Made by a program: the position numbers and the translations under genes. Below, piece after piece: positions 43,864 through 52,833 of a stretch of DNA of 64,000 nt (position 1 is its first letter; every line of letters starts with the position of its first letter). The notes under the pieces are model-generated. The model worked only from the letters and a program-made list of their open reading frames with translations, made no database searches and was not told the DNA's origin. Source of the DNA: Akkermansia muciniphila (GTDB lineage Bacteria > Verrucomicrobiota > Verrucomicrobiia > Verrucomicrobiales > Akkermansiaceae); assembly GCF_002884975.1 (NCBI RefSeq), contig NZ_PJKB01000001.1, positions 186,001 through 250,000 of the forward strand, written 5' to 3'.

Positions 43864-44346
43864 GTCTGTTTATATGTCTGTGAATGCGCCTCGGCTGCAA
43901 TGAACTGACGGAATCACGACAATAGCGGAACAAAAAGAAGCCCGCAGGAGCGATACTGAAAGGATCAATACGGAGACGCCCGTATTCCGCCAACCGCAAA
44001 TGACTATCAAAAATCAACAACCAAGCACCATTCGGCGGGAACAGGGCCATAAAAACACGGCAAAGGACAGCCGTCAAGAGAAATAAAAACGTCCTGCACG
44101 TCATGAATCCTTTTCCGTCAGTTCCGGAAGAGGCTGGAGATGGAACCCGGTTGGCGGCCATCAAGGAGAAACGGCCTGTAGGAGCATGGAGCGCGGCAAG
44201 TCCTTGCGGCAACTGGATACCGGATTGAGATTTAGCTAATTACTTCTTTAAAAAAGCTTGTGCCCTCCTGCGGAATATCAAGTCAGTTTCCGTAAAGGCC
44301 TGCGGCTCTCTTGGCGCGCATCACAGGCTGTCCGGAGGGATGTATT
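43864..44346. other. Long non-coding region upstream of the DEAD-box helicase
   Basis: 480 bp between the pgsA stop and the helicase ATG, both on the minus strand. No conserved frame is apparent; a 210-codon minus-strand ORF (43580-44212) runs into the helicase in another frame and is rejected. It probably holds the helicase promoter and an extended 5' untranslated leader. Confidence 0.45.
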
Positions 44347-44955
44347 TCAGCGTTGCAGGAATTTGCGCGCGCCCACGCAGTAAACGGCTCCGGAATAAAC
44401 GGTCAGGATGATGGAGCCCCACAGGGTGAATTGGTACAGGAAGTTGGAAGCTCCGGACCCGTACCACAGGCAGAGCGCCGCAAGCTGGTCCAGGAAGGAG
44501 GGCAGGTATTCCGGCGTGTGCGTCCAGGTCAGGGCCAGCAGGGAGGCGATGCAGAAAGCCAGCTGGAAGGCGGTTTTCCATTTGCCGGACGTGCCCGCGG
44601 GGATGATGACGCCGTGGTCCTGCGCGATTTGGCGCAGGCCCGTGACCAGGAATTCCCGGCTGATGATGAGAATGGTGACCCAGACGGGGCACAGCCCCAC
44701 GCCCGTCAGGTAAATGAATGCGGCGGAAACGGCAATCTTGTCCGCCAGGGGGTCAATCAGCTTGCCGAAGGTAGTAACCTGGTTCAGGCGGCGGGCCAGG
44801 TAGCCGTCCAGCCAGTCCGTGCAGGCCGCCAGGATGAAGGTGACCAGTGCGGCCAGGTATCCCCAGGAATACTGGTCCGCTATGCTGACCGCTGCCGTGA
44901 AGACGACTACCAGGGCAATCCGTGTCAGGGTGATGGCGTTAGGCAGGTTCAGCAT
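44347..44955 (-). CDS. pgsA: CDP-diacylglycerol-glycerol-3-phosphate 3-phosphatidyltransferase
   Basis: 202 residues, integral inner-membrane enzyme that makes phosphatidylglycerol phosphate from CDP-DAG and glycerol 3-phosphate. The N-terminal LNLPNAITLTRI is typical of PgsA, and the CDP-alcohol phosphotransferase motif DWLDGYLARRLNQVTTFGK...DPLADK (about 47-72) is complete. It is 131 bp downstream of ligA and possibly in the same unit. Confidence 0.94.
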   Translation of the reverse strand: MLNLPNAITLTRIALVVVFTAAVSIADQYSWGYLAALVTFILAACTDWLDGYLARRLNQVTTFGKLIDPLADKIAVSAAFIYLTGVGLCPVWVTILIISREFLVTGLRQIAQDHGVIIPAGTSGKWKTAFQLAFCIASLLALTWTHTPEYLPSFLDQLAALCLWYGSGASNFLYQFTLWGSIILTVYSGAVYCVGARKFLQR

Positions 44956-45086
44956 ACGCGGTTATTAGGGGGGAGATGACGCCCCGTAGCAAGCTTTTTT
45001 GCAGGATTCCGGAATTAAATTTCCGGCAGGCGGAGCACGGAAAAAAGCAGGCAGAACAGGGGGCGGGAAAGGGTGGGTGGCAGGTT

Positions 45087-47435
45087 TTAATCCGCAATCA
45101 GCTTGTTGAAATCTTCCTCGGAAATGACGGGTACGCCCAGCTTGACGGCCTTGTCCCGCTTGGAGCCCCCGCCGCTGCCTGCCAGGAGGTAGGAGGTGGA
45201 TTTGGAAATGGCTCCGGTGGCCTTCCCCCCGTGAGCGGCAATGAGTTCTTCAAAGTAGTCCCGCGGATGGCTCAGCGTACCGGTGATGACGAAAGTTTTG
45301 CCGGACAGGGCCCCCGCCGGGATTTCCAGAAGGTTGGCCCGGTAGGACTGGGACTGGGGATTGATGCCCAGGCCGCGCAGAACGTCCATCGTATGGTTCC
45401 CCGCCGCGGAGGTGAAAAAGCTCTGGAGGGATTTGGCCGCCGCCACGCCGATTTCGGAGCCATAGCTGAACTTGGCCGTGTTTTTGCGCAGGTAGCCCGT
45501 TTCCAGATAGGGGGCGGTCAGGCGGTCGATTTCATCTGTCAGTTCCTGATGGCGTTCCTGCACCGCCTCTGCGGAAAGCGCGCCTTCCTTCACCGCCTTC
45601 CTGTTTTCACGGGTGTTGGGGTTGGTTTTGGCGGCTTGTTCCATCAGCTCGTCCAGGCGTACAATGTCCCGGAGGTAGGGGGAGTCCGCCACATGTTCCA
45701 AGTCCGGGTGCGTGTCCGCCAGCGCCTTGGCGACTACTTCCCCCACCAGGGGAATGCCGAAGGCGATGAGCCAGCGTTCCAGCGGAAGCTCGCGCGCGTA
45801 TTGCAGGGCGTCCAGCGCTTTCTGGGCATTCTTTTCCCCATACCGGCGCGGTTCCTCCGGAGTGCCCAGGTTCAGGTTGGCGAGCTGGTCCAGTTTCAGG
45901 AAGAAAAGGTCCAGGGGGGAGGATGCCAGCCCGGAGCTCCTCAACGCTTCCGCTACGGAAGAGCCGATGCTTTCCACGTCCAGCGCGGAACGGGAGCAGA
46001 AATGGGTGATGCCGGATACGGCCTGGGCCGGACAGGTGAAGTTGGTGCAGCGCCAGGCCACTTTTCCCTCTTCCTTCATGATGGGGTTGCCGCACGCGGG
46101 GCAGAGGCCTCCGGTGGCCTCCAGAATGCTGTAGGGCCTGGCATCCGCCGGGCGTTTGGAAAGGATCACCTTCAGGATGGCGGGGATGATTTCCCCCGCC
46201 TTTTCCACCAGAACGGTATCACCGATGCGGACGTCCTTCCGGTCGATTTCATCCTGGTTATGGAGGGTGGCCCGGGAGACGGTGGAGCCGGAAAGCAGCA
46301 CGGGCTTGAGTTCCGCCACGGGCGTCAGCACCCCGGTGCGGCCCACCTGCACGGTGATGTCCAGCAGGGGGGTCTCCTTCTGTTCCGGGGGGAACTTGTA
46401 TGCAGCGGACCAGCGGGGCGCGCGCGCCGTGGCGCCCAGAGCTGCCCGCGTGGCCATGGAGCTGATCTTGATGACGGCGCCGTCCGTGCCGTAGGGGAGC
46501 GCGTGGCGTAGTTTGTCAATGTCCCGCACCGCCTGGCGGGTGGCTTCCAGGGTATCCGTATAATACACCGGCTCATTGGCGGGAATGCCGCAGCGGTGCA
46601 ACATGTCCCAGAAATCCTTTACGTTCTTCAGTTCCGGCCCTTCATAGGCGCCCAGTCCGTGGGCCAGGAAGGCCAGAGGCCGGGCGGCTACCTGCCTGGA
46701 ATCCAGCTGCTTGAGGGTCCCGGCGGTGGCATTGCGCGGATTGGCGAAGGCGGGGAGCCCTTCCGAGTCCCGCTCTTCATTCAGTTTGGCAAAGGCTTCA
46801 TTGGGCATGAATACCTCTCCGCGCACCTCCAGCACGGGAGGGGCCCCAGCGGGAAGGGTGGGGGGGATGCTGCGGATGGTGCAGACGTTGGCCGTCACGT
46901 CATCCCCCACGTCTCCGTCCCCGCGCGTGGCCGCATAAGCGAGCCGCCCGTCGCGGTACATGATGGATATTGCCACTCCGTCAATCTTGGGTTCCACGGA
47001 GACGGGCACCTGCTCCGTTTTCAGCGTCTTGGCCAGCTTGTTGTAAAATTCCACCAGTTCCTCATCCGGAACGGGAGCGTCCCGCTGCTCAAAAATGTCA
47101 TCAATGGACAGCATGGGAACCGTGTGCCTGATCTGGTTGAACCCCTGGAGCGGAGCACCCCCTACGCGGCGCGTGGGTGAATCCGAGTCAGCCAGTTCAG
47201 GATGGGCCTGTTCCAGTTTTTCAAGCTCCAGGAACAGGGCGTCATACTCCGCATCGGAAATCTCCGGTTCCGCCTGTTCATAATACAGCTGGTTATGGCG
47301 GCGCAGTTCGGAACGCAGGTGGTCCGCGCGGCGGCGCATGGCTTCCTCCGCCTGGTCCGGCTGGGCGGCCGCGTCATTCTCCGCCTGCTGTGGCGTCTGT
47401 TTGCCGGACGCCAGGGAAAAAAGGTCTTCCTCCAT
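45087..47435 (-). CDS. ligA: NAD-dependent DNA ligase
   Basis: 782 residues; seals nicks using NAD. The order is the Ia domain with HNQLYY and SDAEYD (about 48-64), PMLSIDD, adenylated Lys150 in VEPKIDG, OB fold (VQVGRTGVLTPVAEL), the four-cysteine zinc site (CPACG...CTNFTC), helix-hairpin-helix repeats and a C-terminal BRCT (GKTFVITG). It is about 100 residues longer than usual: a 35-residue Gln/Ala-rich N-terminus and an insert of about 60 residues in the helix-hairpin-helix region (TNPNTRENRKAVKEGALS onwards). It follows GH29 by 24 bp on the same strand. Confidence 0.95.
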   Translation of the reverse strand: MEEDLFSLASGKQTPQQAENDAAAQPDQAEEAMRRRADHLRSELRRHNQLYYEQAEPEISDAEYDALFLELEKLEQAHPELADSDSPTRRVGGAPLQGFNQIRHTVPMLSIDDIFEQRDAPVPDEELVEFYNKLAKTLKTEQVPVSVEPKIDGVAISIMYRDGRLAYAATRGDGDVGDDVTANVCTIRSIPPTLPAGAPPVLEVRGEVFMPNEAFAKLNEERDSEGLPAFANPRNATAGTLKQLDSRQVAARPLAFLAHGLGAYEGPELKNVKDFWDMLHRCGIPANEPVYYTDTLEATRQAVRDIDKLRHALPYGTDGAVIKISSMATRAALGATARAPRWSAAYKFPPEQKETPLLDITVQVGRTGVLTPVAELKPVLLSGSTVSRATLHNQDEIDRKDVRIGDTVLVEKAGEIIPAILKVILSKRPADARPYSILEATGGLCPACGNPIMKEEGKVAWRCTNFTCPAQAVSGITHFCSRSALDVESIGSSVAEALRSSGLASSPLDLFFLKLDQLANLNLGTPEEPRRYGEKNAQKALDALQYARELPLERWLIAFGIPLVGEVVAKALADTHPDLEHVADSPYLRDIVRLDELMEQAAKTNPNTRENRKAVKEGALSAEAVQERHQELTDEIDRLTAPYLETGYLRKNTAKFSYGSEIGVAAAKSLQSFFTSAAGNHTMDVLRGLGINPQSQSYRANLLEIPAGALSGKTFVITGTLSHPRDYFEELIAAHGGKATGAISKSTSYLLAGSGGGSKRDKAVKLGVPVISEEDFNKLIAD

Positions 47436-47459
47436 AAGGAAAATGAGTGAAAAAGAGGG

Positions 47460-49076
47460 CTATTTGCTCAGTTTAATGACGGAACAAGGCGTTTTGGAAT
47501 GTTCATGCGCCTTGAACAGGACCGTGCCGTTGACGGCGGGAAGGACGGTATTGTCCCCCAGCAGAACGGCCTTGGAATAACCCTTTGGCAGGGTGACGGC
47601 TGTGCCTTCATCCTCCTCGTACCCGGTGGAATCCAGAGGCTGCATGCGGGCGTACTCCGCGCCTTCCGTCAATTCCTTCATGGTCCCTTCACTGGGCGGC
47701 TGGGCCGGGCCCTTGTCCGGCGGCGGGGTCAGGAACACGAAAATGTCTCCGTTCCGGTTGATGGAGGCGGGCTGGTCCAGTTCCGTAAAGGCCCGCGTGC
47801 CGTATACGGCCTCTCCGTTGATCTTGAGCCACTGGCCCACGCCGCGCATGGTGGCGGCCACTTTTTCCGGAATGGTGCCGTCCGCCATCGGGTTTACGTT
47901 CAGCAGGAGGTTGCCTCCCTTGGTGACGCATTCCACCAGTTTTTCAATGACGGTTTCCGGGGACTTGATGTTGGTGTCATACCGGTTGTAGCCCCACTTG
48001 TCGCTCACCGTCATGCAGGACTCCCAGTCCACGCCGGGATAGCCGCGCCGGGGGATGAAGCGTTCCGGGGTGATGTAATCCCCGCAGCGCAGGTCCAGCG
48101 TGCCGGCCTGGTCCCTGTTTAATCCGGAGTAGGCGTACAGGCGGTTGTTCATGATGACGGCGGGATTGATGGAGCGCACCATGTCCATCAGTTCCGGTGC
48201 TTTCCAGCCCCTGGCGCCCTCCATGGCTCCCTGGGAATAATCCCACCACATGATGTCAATGGGCGCGTAACGGGTCATGAGCTCCCTGACCTGCGCGTGC
48301 AGGTACTTCTGGTAGGCGGCGTGGTCCCGCGGGATGTTCTTCTTTTTAAGCATCTCCGCCTGCCCGGCGGGATAGCAGAGGTCCGGGCAGATGGTGTTGT
48401 CATAAGACGGATGGTGCCAGTCAATGACGGAGTGGTAAAGGCCCACCTTCAAGCCGCGTTTGCGGCAGGAATCCACGTATTCCCGGATGATGTCCCGGTT
48501 GATGGCGCTTTTGGCGTCGTAATCCGTCTGGGCGCTGTCAAACAGGCCGAACCCTTCATGGTGCTTGCTGGTCAGCACCACGTACCGGCATCCTGCGTCC
48601 TGCGCAAGCTGCGCCCATTCTTCCGTCAGTCCTTCCCTGGGCTTGAACAGGGGGAGGGCTTCCGCGGCGTAGGAGTCCGTATCCGCCTCCACGTTCTTCT
48701 GAATCCATTCGGACCCGCCGGGCTTGCCTTTCCATTCCCCGGCCAGCCCGGAATACAGGCCGTAATGGATGAACATGCCGAATTTAGCGTCACGCCACCA
48801 CTCCATGCGGCGGCTGCGTTCCTCCGCCGTTTCCTTCACGGCGGCGTGGTTGGCGTCCGCGGGCAGGGGGAGAACGGGAACGGGTGCGGAGAATTCAGCG
48901 GGAACCGGAGCGGGAGCATCCGGCGCCGTGTTTCCGCTGCGCAGCTGGGCTGCAAATGCTTCATCCAGGGCCAGGGCGGGTTGTCCGTTCTCCGTAACGA
49001 TTTTAGTGGCGCCCTGCTGGGAGAAGGCCGGAAGCCCCAGGGCTGCGGCCAGGGCGGCAATCGTGGCGATATTCAT
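47460..49076 (-). CDS. GH29 alpha-L-fucosidase, secreted
   Basis: 538 residues with a signal peptide (IATIAALAAALGLPAFS), then a Pro/Ala-rich linker and the GH29 barrel. Landmarks: KFGMFIHYGLYS, TSKHHEGFGLFDS, GLYHSVIDWHHP and the nucleophile region PIDIMWWDYS, with Asp279. It releases fucose from mucin glycans with retention of configuration. The C-terminal beta domain (about 440-538) is typical. It lies in a housekeeping neighbourhood (pheA upstream, ligA downstream), so it is not part of a glycan-use locus. Confidence 0.93.
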   Translation of the reverse strand: MNIATIAALAAALGLPAFSQQGATKIVTENGQPALALDEAFAAQLRSGNTAPDAPAPVPAEFSAPVPVLPLPADANHAAVKETAEERSRRMEWWRDAKFGMFIHYGLYSGLAGEWKGKPGGSEWIQKNVEADTDSYAAEALPLFKPREGLTEEWAQLAQDAGCRYVVLTSKHHEGFGLFDSAQTDYDAKSAINRDIIREYVDSCRKRGLKVGLYHSVIDWHHPSYDNTICPDLCYPAGQAEMLKKKNIPRDHAAYQKYLHAQVRELMTRYAPIDIMWWDYSQGAMEGARGWKAPELMDMVRSINPAVIMNNRLYAYSGLNRDQAGTLDLRCGDYITPERFIPRRGYPGVDWESCMTVSDKWGYNRYDTNIKSPETVIEKLVECVTKGGNLLLNVNPMADGTIPEKVAATMRGVGQWLKINGEAVYGTRAFTELDQPASINRNGDIFVFLTPPPDKGPAQPPSEGTMKELTEGAEYARMQPLDSTGYEEDEGTAVTLPKGYSKAVLLGDNTVLPAVNGTVLFKAHEHSKTPCSVIKLSK

Positions 49077-49118
49077 GATCTTTCAGAATGGTGTGAGGAT
49101 AGGGGAAGGCCGGACCGG

Positions 49119-50276
49119 TCAAACGACGTCCGTATCCGCGTAACTGCCCAGGATTTTCAGCATGGAGCAGTGCTGTTCCAGCTCCGGAAGGGTCTCCCGG
49201 AGGGGGGATTCCTGGATGTGGCCCACGGCGTCTATATAAAACACGTATTCCCAGTTAATGGCCTTGGAGGGGCGGGATTCAATGCGGATCAGGTTGTTGT
49301 TATGCCTTTGGAAGCAGTTGATGACTTCCGCCAGGGTGCCGGGCTTGTGCTGGATGCGGATGAGCAGGGACGTGCGGTCCCTGCCGCTGGGCTGCGTGTC
49401 CTGGCGGCCGATGACGACAAAGCGGGTGGTGTTGCCGGGCTGGTCCTGGATGTCCTCTTCCAGAATATTCAGGCCGAACAATTCCGCGGCCAGGGGGCAG
49501 CCCAGGGAGGCGCCGCCCATGGACGCGTTCTCCTTGGCAAGAATGCTGGCCTTGGTGGTGGAGGACGTCTCCACGACTTCCGCGTTCGGGAAGTGCCGCA
49601 GAATCCAGTTCCGCGTCTGGCCGAGCGCCTGGGGATGGGAATACAGGATGCGGATGTGCTCCCGCGGAACGTCCGCCATCAGGGCGTAGCGGATGTTCAG
49701 GTTGATCTGGGCGCAGATTTTCAGGGAGGAGGTGGCGAAGAGGTCCATGACGGTGGAGACGGCCCCTTCCGAGGAATTTTCCACGGGCACCACGCCGTAC
49801 TGCGCCTTGCCCAGGTCAACCATGTCAAATACGTCCTTGAAGCTCTGGCAGGCGATCAGCTTGCAGCTCTTTCCGAACTGCTTGAGCGCGGCCTGATGGC
49901 TCCAGGTCCCCTTGGGGCCCAGGTAGGCGATGGTAAGGCCGCCTTCCAGGAAAAAGGAGCAGGAAATGATTTCACGGTAAATGGCCTGGAGGGAAGCCTC
50001 CGGAAGCACGCCCGCGTTCAGGCTGTTCAGCTTGTTGAGCAGGGCCGTTTCCCGTTCCGGAACGAAAATGGGGGAATCATGTTCCTTTTTAATGCGCCCG
50101 ACTTCATGCACCCAGCGGGCGCGGTGTTTCAGCAGTTCCACGATTTGGGCGTCCACCTCGTCAATGGCCAGGCGCGCCTTCGCCAGGGCGGCGGTCTGTT
50201 CATCCGGATTTCCGCTTTTCTGCTGCCGGGGGGAAATGTCCGGAGAGGCTCCCTCTCCGTGGTTGGTATTCTCCAT
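49119..50276 (-). CDS. pheA: Bifunctional chorismate mutase / prephenate dehydratase (P-protein)
   Basis: 385 residues; converts chorismate to prephenate and then phenylpyruvate in phenylalanine synthesis. The chorismate mutase part (about 28-110) has ARLAIDEVDAQIVELLKHRARW; the dehydratase part (about 112-290) starts at IAYLGPKGTWSHQAA and has NTTRFVVIG; the ACT regulatory domain (about 300-375) has KPGTLAEVINCFQRHNNNL and IESRPSK, the phenylalanine-binding ESRP motif. Feedback inhibition by phenylalanine is expected. It is divergent from the secreted-protein pair at 50418. Confidence 0.95.
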   Translation of the reverse strand: MENTNHGEGASPDISPRQQKSGNPDEQTAALAKARLAIDEVDAQIVELLKHRARWVHEVGRIKKEHDSPIFVPERETALLNKLNSLNAGVLPEASLQAIYREIISCSFFLEGGLTIAYLGPKGTWSHQAALKQFGKSCKLIACQSFKDVFDMVDLGKAQYGVVPVENSSEGAVSTVMDLFATSSLKICAQINLNIRYALMADVPREHIRILYSHPQALGQTRNWILRHFPNAEVVETSSTTKASILAKENASMGGASLGCPLAAELFGLNILEEDIQDQPGNTTRFVVIGRQDTQPSGRDRTSLLIRIQHKPGTLAEVINCFQRHNNNLIRIESRPSKAINWEYVFYIDAVGHIQESPLRETLPELEQHCSMLKILGSYADTDVV

Positions 50277-50417
50277 GTCTCTGTGAAAGCTGAGTGTTTA
50301 AAGCCGCGTCAGGGTAGCGGTTCCGGGGGGGCAAATCAAGATTAAAGGGGCGTTGCCTCCATGGCGGATTCTTCTTGCCTGCACGGAAGATGCGGGGTAG
50401 GTTTATTCCTCCTCAAC

Positions 50418-51188
50418 ATGATGAAGAAACCATTGTTACTGATTGCCGTGGCGTGCTGTGCGTGCGCCGTTTCCCATGTGGCCCGTGCCCAGAAGGCGGA
50501 GCCCGTGAACGTTTATGTTTCCGGCGTCTCCGTGTCCTTCCCTGATCCTGCCAGGGTGGATGACATATTCAACAAAAATAAGAAAGCCGTGGAGGTGGTG
50601 CTGGGCTTCGTTGCTCCCAGGGGCTGTAAATTCGTTAGCGGCGGTGAGGACTCACAGCTTGAAGTTACGGATGGCCGCGGCGCCAGGACAAAAGCCAAAT
50701 TCGACAATTTCTTTACCCGCATTGCTGATTCCGGAGCATTTGCCAAACATACCCTGGGGCTGAAACAGAGGCCCGTGTTTCCCCTGAAGCTGGACGGAGT
50801 GGTTAAAATGAAGGTTTCCGAGGGAACCGCGACTTTGCCCGGCCAGGAATTTGACGCACGCAAGGGCGCCAAATTCAAGGTGGAAGGCATGGAGATTACC
50901 GTGAAGGCCGCTAAGGGGCAGGGCAAGGCTTCCGGTGAAGTGGAACTGGAATTCAACGACACGCTTAATGTGGAAGAAATAACGCTGACTGACGCGGAAG
51001 GCGGCAAGCTGGAGGTCATGGACATGTCCCAAAGTTCGTTCAGCTTCGGTTCTGTCCCTTCCCGCACTTATACGTACCAGGTAAAAAACATGCCCGCTAA
51101 AATGAAAGCCGCGGTGGTGGTGAACAAGGGCGTCAAAACCATGGATATTCCCGTGAAGGTGGCCGTGGACTTGAATGCTCCCGCCAAG
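50418..51188 (+). CDS. Secreted beta-rich protein of unknown function
   Basis: About 257 residues, with a signal peptide (LLLIAVACCACAVSHVARA). The mature part is Lys/Val-rich and alternates as in beta sandwiches (YVSGVSVSFPDP, LEVTDGRGARTKAKFD, VAVDLNAPAK). I recognise no family. The start at MMKKPLL is preferred to 50361 since it precedes the signal peptide directly. It stands 79 bp before a thioredoxin-like gene on the same strand. Confidence 0.7.
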
Positions 51189-51266
51189 TAGACGGCATGA
51201 AGGGGACTACATTACGGCAGACGATCATACTTGACTGCTATTTCATTCATTGATAATGATGATGGT

Positions 51267-51800
51267 ATGAAGAAATCTATCAAACTTTGCTCTGTCATTT
51301 TAACGCTTGCCGGATGCGGTGCCGCCGGAATTGTTCCCGCCTGGGCGGACAGCCCTGCCTCCAATACTGCGGAAGCGGCTGTTTCTCCCGTGGGAAAGGC
51401 GCTGGAGAAAGCTGATTTTTTAACCAGGGATAGGCCGAATCCGAAAGCCAAATATTACCTTTTCCTGTATTCCGCCAGCTGGTGCGGCCCCTGCTGCCGG
51501 GAGATGCCCCATGTGGTGCGGACCTACCGCAAGGTGCGCCAGACGGATGATGTGGAACTGGTGCTGTTTTCCTGTGACAAGACGGAAGAGGCCGCCAAGG
51601 CATGGGCCAGGGAGGAGCGGATGAAGTTCCCCATCATCAAGCCGAAGAAAGGGAACGGCATACCCGGCTACAAGCCGGGCGGCTCCATTCTGCGGCTGGG
51701 GATTGTGGACGGCACGGGCAAGGTCATCATTACGGGGCATCCGGCCACGCTGCTGAAGGACTGGCGCAAGTACTGCAAGCCGGAGGCAGGCAAAAAATAA
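51267..51800 (+). CDS. TlpA-like exported thioredoxin-family protein
   Basis: 177 residues. A signal peptide (SVILTLAGCGAAGIVPAWA) is followed by a thioredoxin fold with the redox motif SASWCGPC and a cis-Pro region near PGGSILRLGIVD. A Cys occurs straight after the motif (CGPCC). It probably acts as a periplasmic disulfide reductase. It follows the 257-residue secreted gene and may be its partner. The start at MKKSIKLC is chosen; an upstream ATG at 51231 has no signal-peptide support. Confidence 0.83.
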   Translation: MKKSIKLCSVILTLAGCGAAGIVPAWADSPASNTAEAAVSPVGKALEKADFLTRDRPNPKAKYYLFLYSASWCGPCCREMPHVVRTYRKVRQTDDVELVLFSCDKTEEAAKAWAREERMKFPIIKPKKGNGIPGYKPGGSILRLGIVDGTGKVIITGHPATLLKDWRKYCKPEAGKK

Positions 51801-51845
51801 GGGCCTCTGGGTGGTGCTTCTTCCTTTTCCTGGAGCAGAATCGCT

Positions 51846-52817
51846 TCAGCTCCGTTCTCCGTTTTCCTCCATGGGGCGGGGTGCCGGGATGGCTCCGTAA
51901 AGCCCGTTGGGGAAGAGCTGGAGCCACGGCGTATATTCCGGCGGGACGGGGGCTTCAAACTCCATGCGCTTTCCTGTGCGCGGGTGGTCAAAGCCCAGGC
52001 GCCACGCGTGGAGCATGAGCCTGCCGGGTTTGGCCTTCTGCCGTGCAGGTTTGGCGTAAATGGGGTCCCCGATGAGCGGATGGCCCAGATGGAGCATGTG
52101 CACGCGTATCTGGTGCGTCCTGCCCGTGTGCAGCGTGCACAGGACCAGGGAGGAATCCGTGGCCGGATCTGCGCAGAGCAGGTCGTAGTCCGTAATGGCG
52201 GCTTTCCCGGAGCCCGGATTGACTACAGCCATTTTCAGGCGGTTGACGGGGTGGCGGCCGATGTGGGTGAACACCGTGCCGGAGCTTTGGGAGGGAATGC
52301 CCTGGACAACGGCCAGGTAGCGTTTTTCCGTGCTGCGGGCCGCGAACTGCGCCGTCAGGGACTGGTGGGCGCCGTCATTCTTGGCGATCACCAGGCAGCC
52401 GGACGTGTCCTTGTCCAGGCGGTGGACGATGCCGGGGCGTTCCACGCCGCCGATGCCGGAAAGATCCCCGCAATGGTGGAGCAGGGCGTTCACGATGGTG
52501 CCGTCCGGGTTGCCGGCTGCCGGATGCACGACCATGCCGCTTTCCTTGTTGATGACCACCACGTCTTCATCCTCATACAGGATGTCCAGCGGGATGTCCT
52601 GCGGCTGGGCTTCCGCCGGTTCCGGCTCCGGAATGCTGACGGTGATGGAATCCCCGCGGGCGACGGGGCTTTTGGGCTTGGCCGGGGAGCCGTTGACCAG
52701 CACGTCCCCGCTTTTGATCAGGCTCTGGATTCTGGAACGTGAAAGTTCCGGAAGGTGGGCGGCAAGGTATTGGTCCAGGCGGATTTTCCCGTCGGCGTCG
52801 TCCGTGGTCAGGTTCAT
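51846..52817 (-). CDS. RluA/RluD-family 23S rRNA pseudouridine synthase
   Basis: 323 residues. An S4 RNA-binding domain (LDQYLAAHLPELSRSRIQSLIKSGDVLVNG, about 14-60) precedes the catalytic domain with HRLDKDTSGCLVIAKN (catalytic Asp). GRTHQIRVHMLHLGHPLIGD is the usual C-terminal landmark. Likely modifies helix 69 or a related site in 23S rRNA. The ATG at 52817 is preferred; a longer frame to 52865 overlaps the next gene's end. Confidence 0.92.
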   Translation of the reverse strand: MNLTTDDADGKIRLDQYLAAHLPELSRSRIQSLIKSGDVLVNGSPAKPKSPVARGDSITVSIPEPEPAEAQPQDIPLDILYEDEDVVVINKESGMVVHPAAGNPDGTIVNALLHHCGDLSGIGGVERPGIVHRLDKDTSGCLVIAKNDGAHQSLTAQFAARSTEKRYLAVVQGIPSQSSGTVFTHIGRHPVNRLKMAVVNPGSGKAAITDYDLLCADPATDSSLVLCTLHTGRTHQIRVHMLHLGHPLIGDPIYAKPARQKAKPGRLMLHAWRLGFDHPRTGKRMEFEAPVPPEYTPWLQLFPNGLYGAIPAPRPMEENGERS

Positions 52818-52833
52818 GCTCCGTAGCGTTTGG

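Noticed and set aside
43580-44212. Minus-strand ORF of 210 codons with a hydrophobic start, upstream of the DEAD-box gene
   Set aside because: It continues into the helicase gene in the wrong frame, and its composition (Arg/His-rich) is not protein-like.
48297-50345. Plus-strand ORF of 682 codons opposite GH29 and pheA
   Set aside because: Spans two real minus-strand genes and has no motif of its own.
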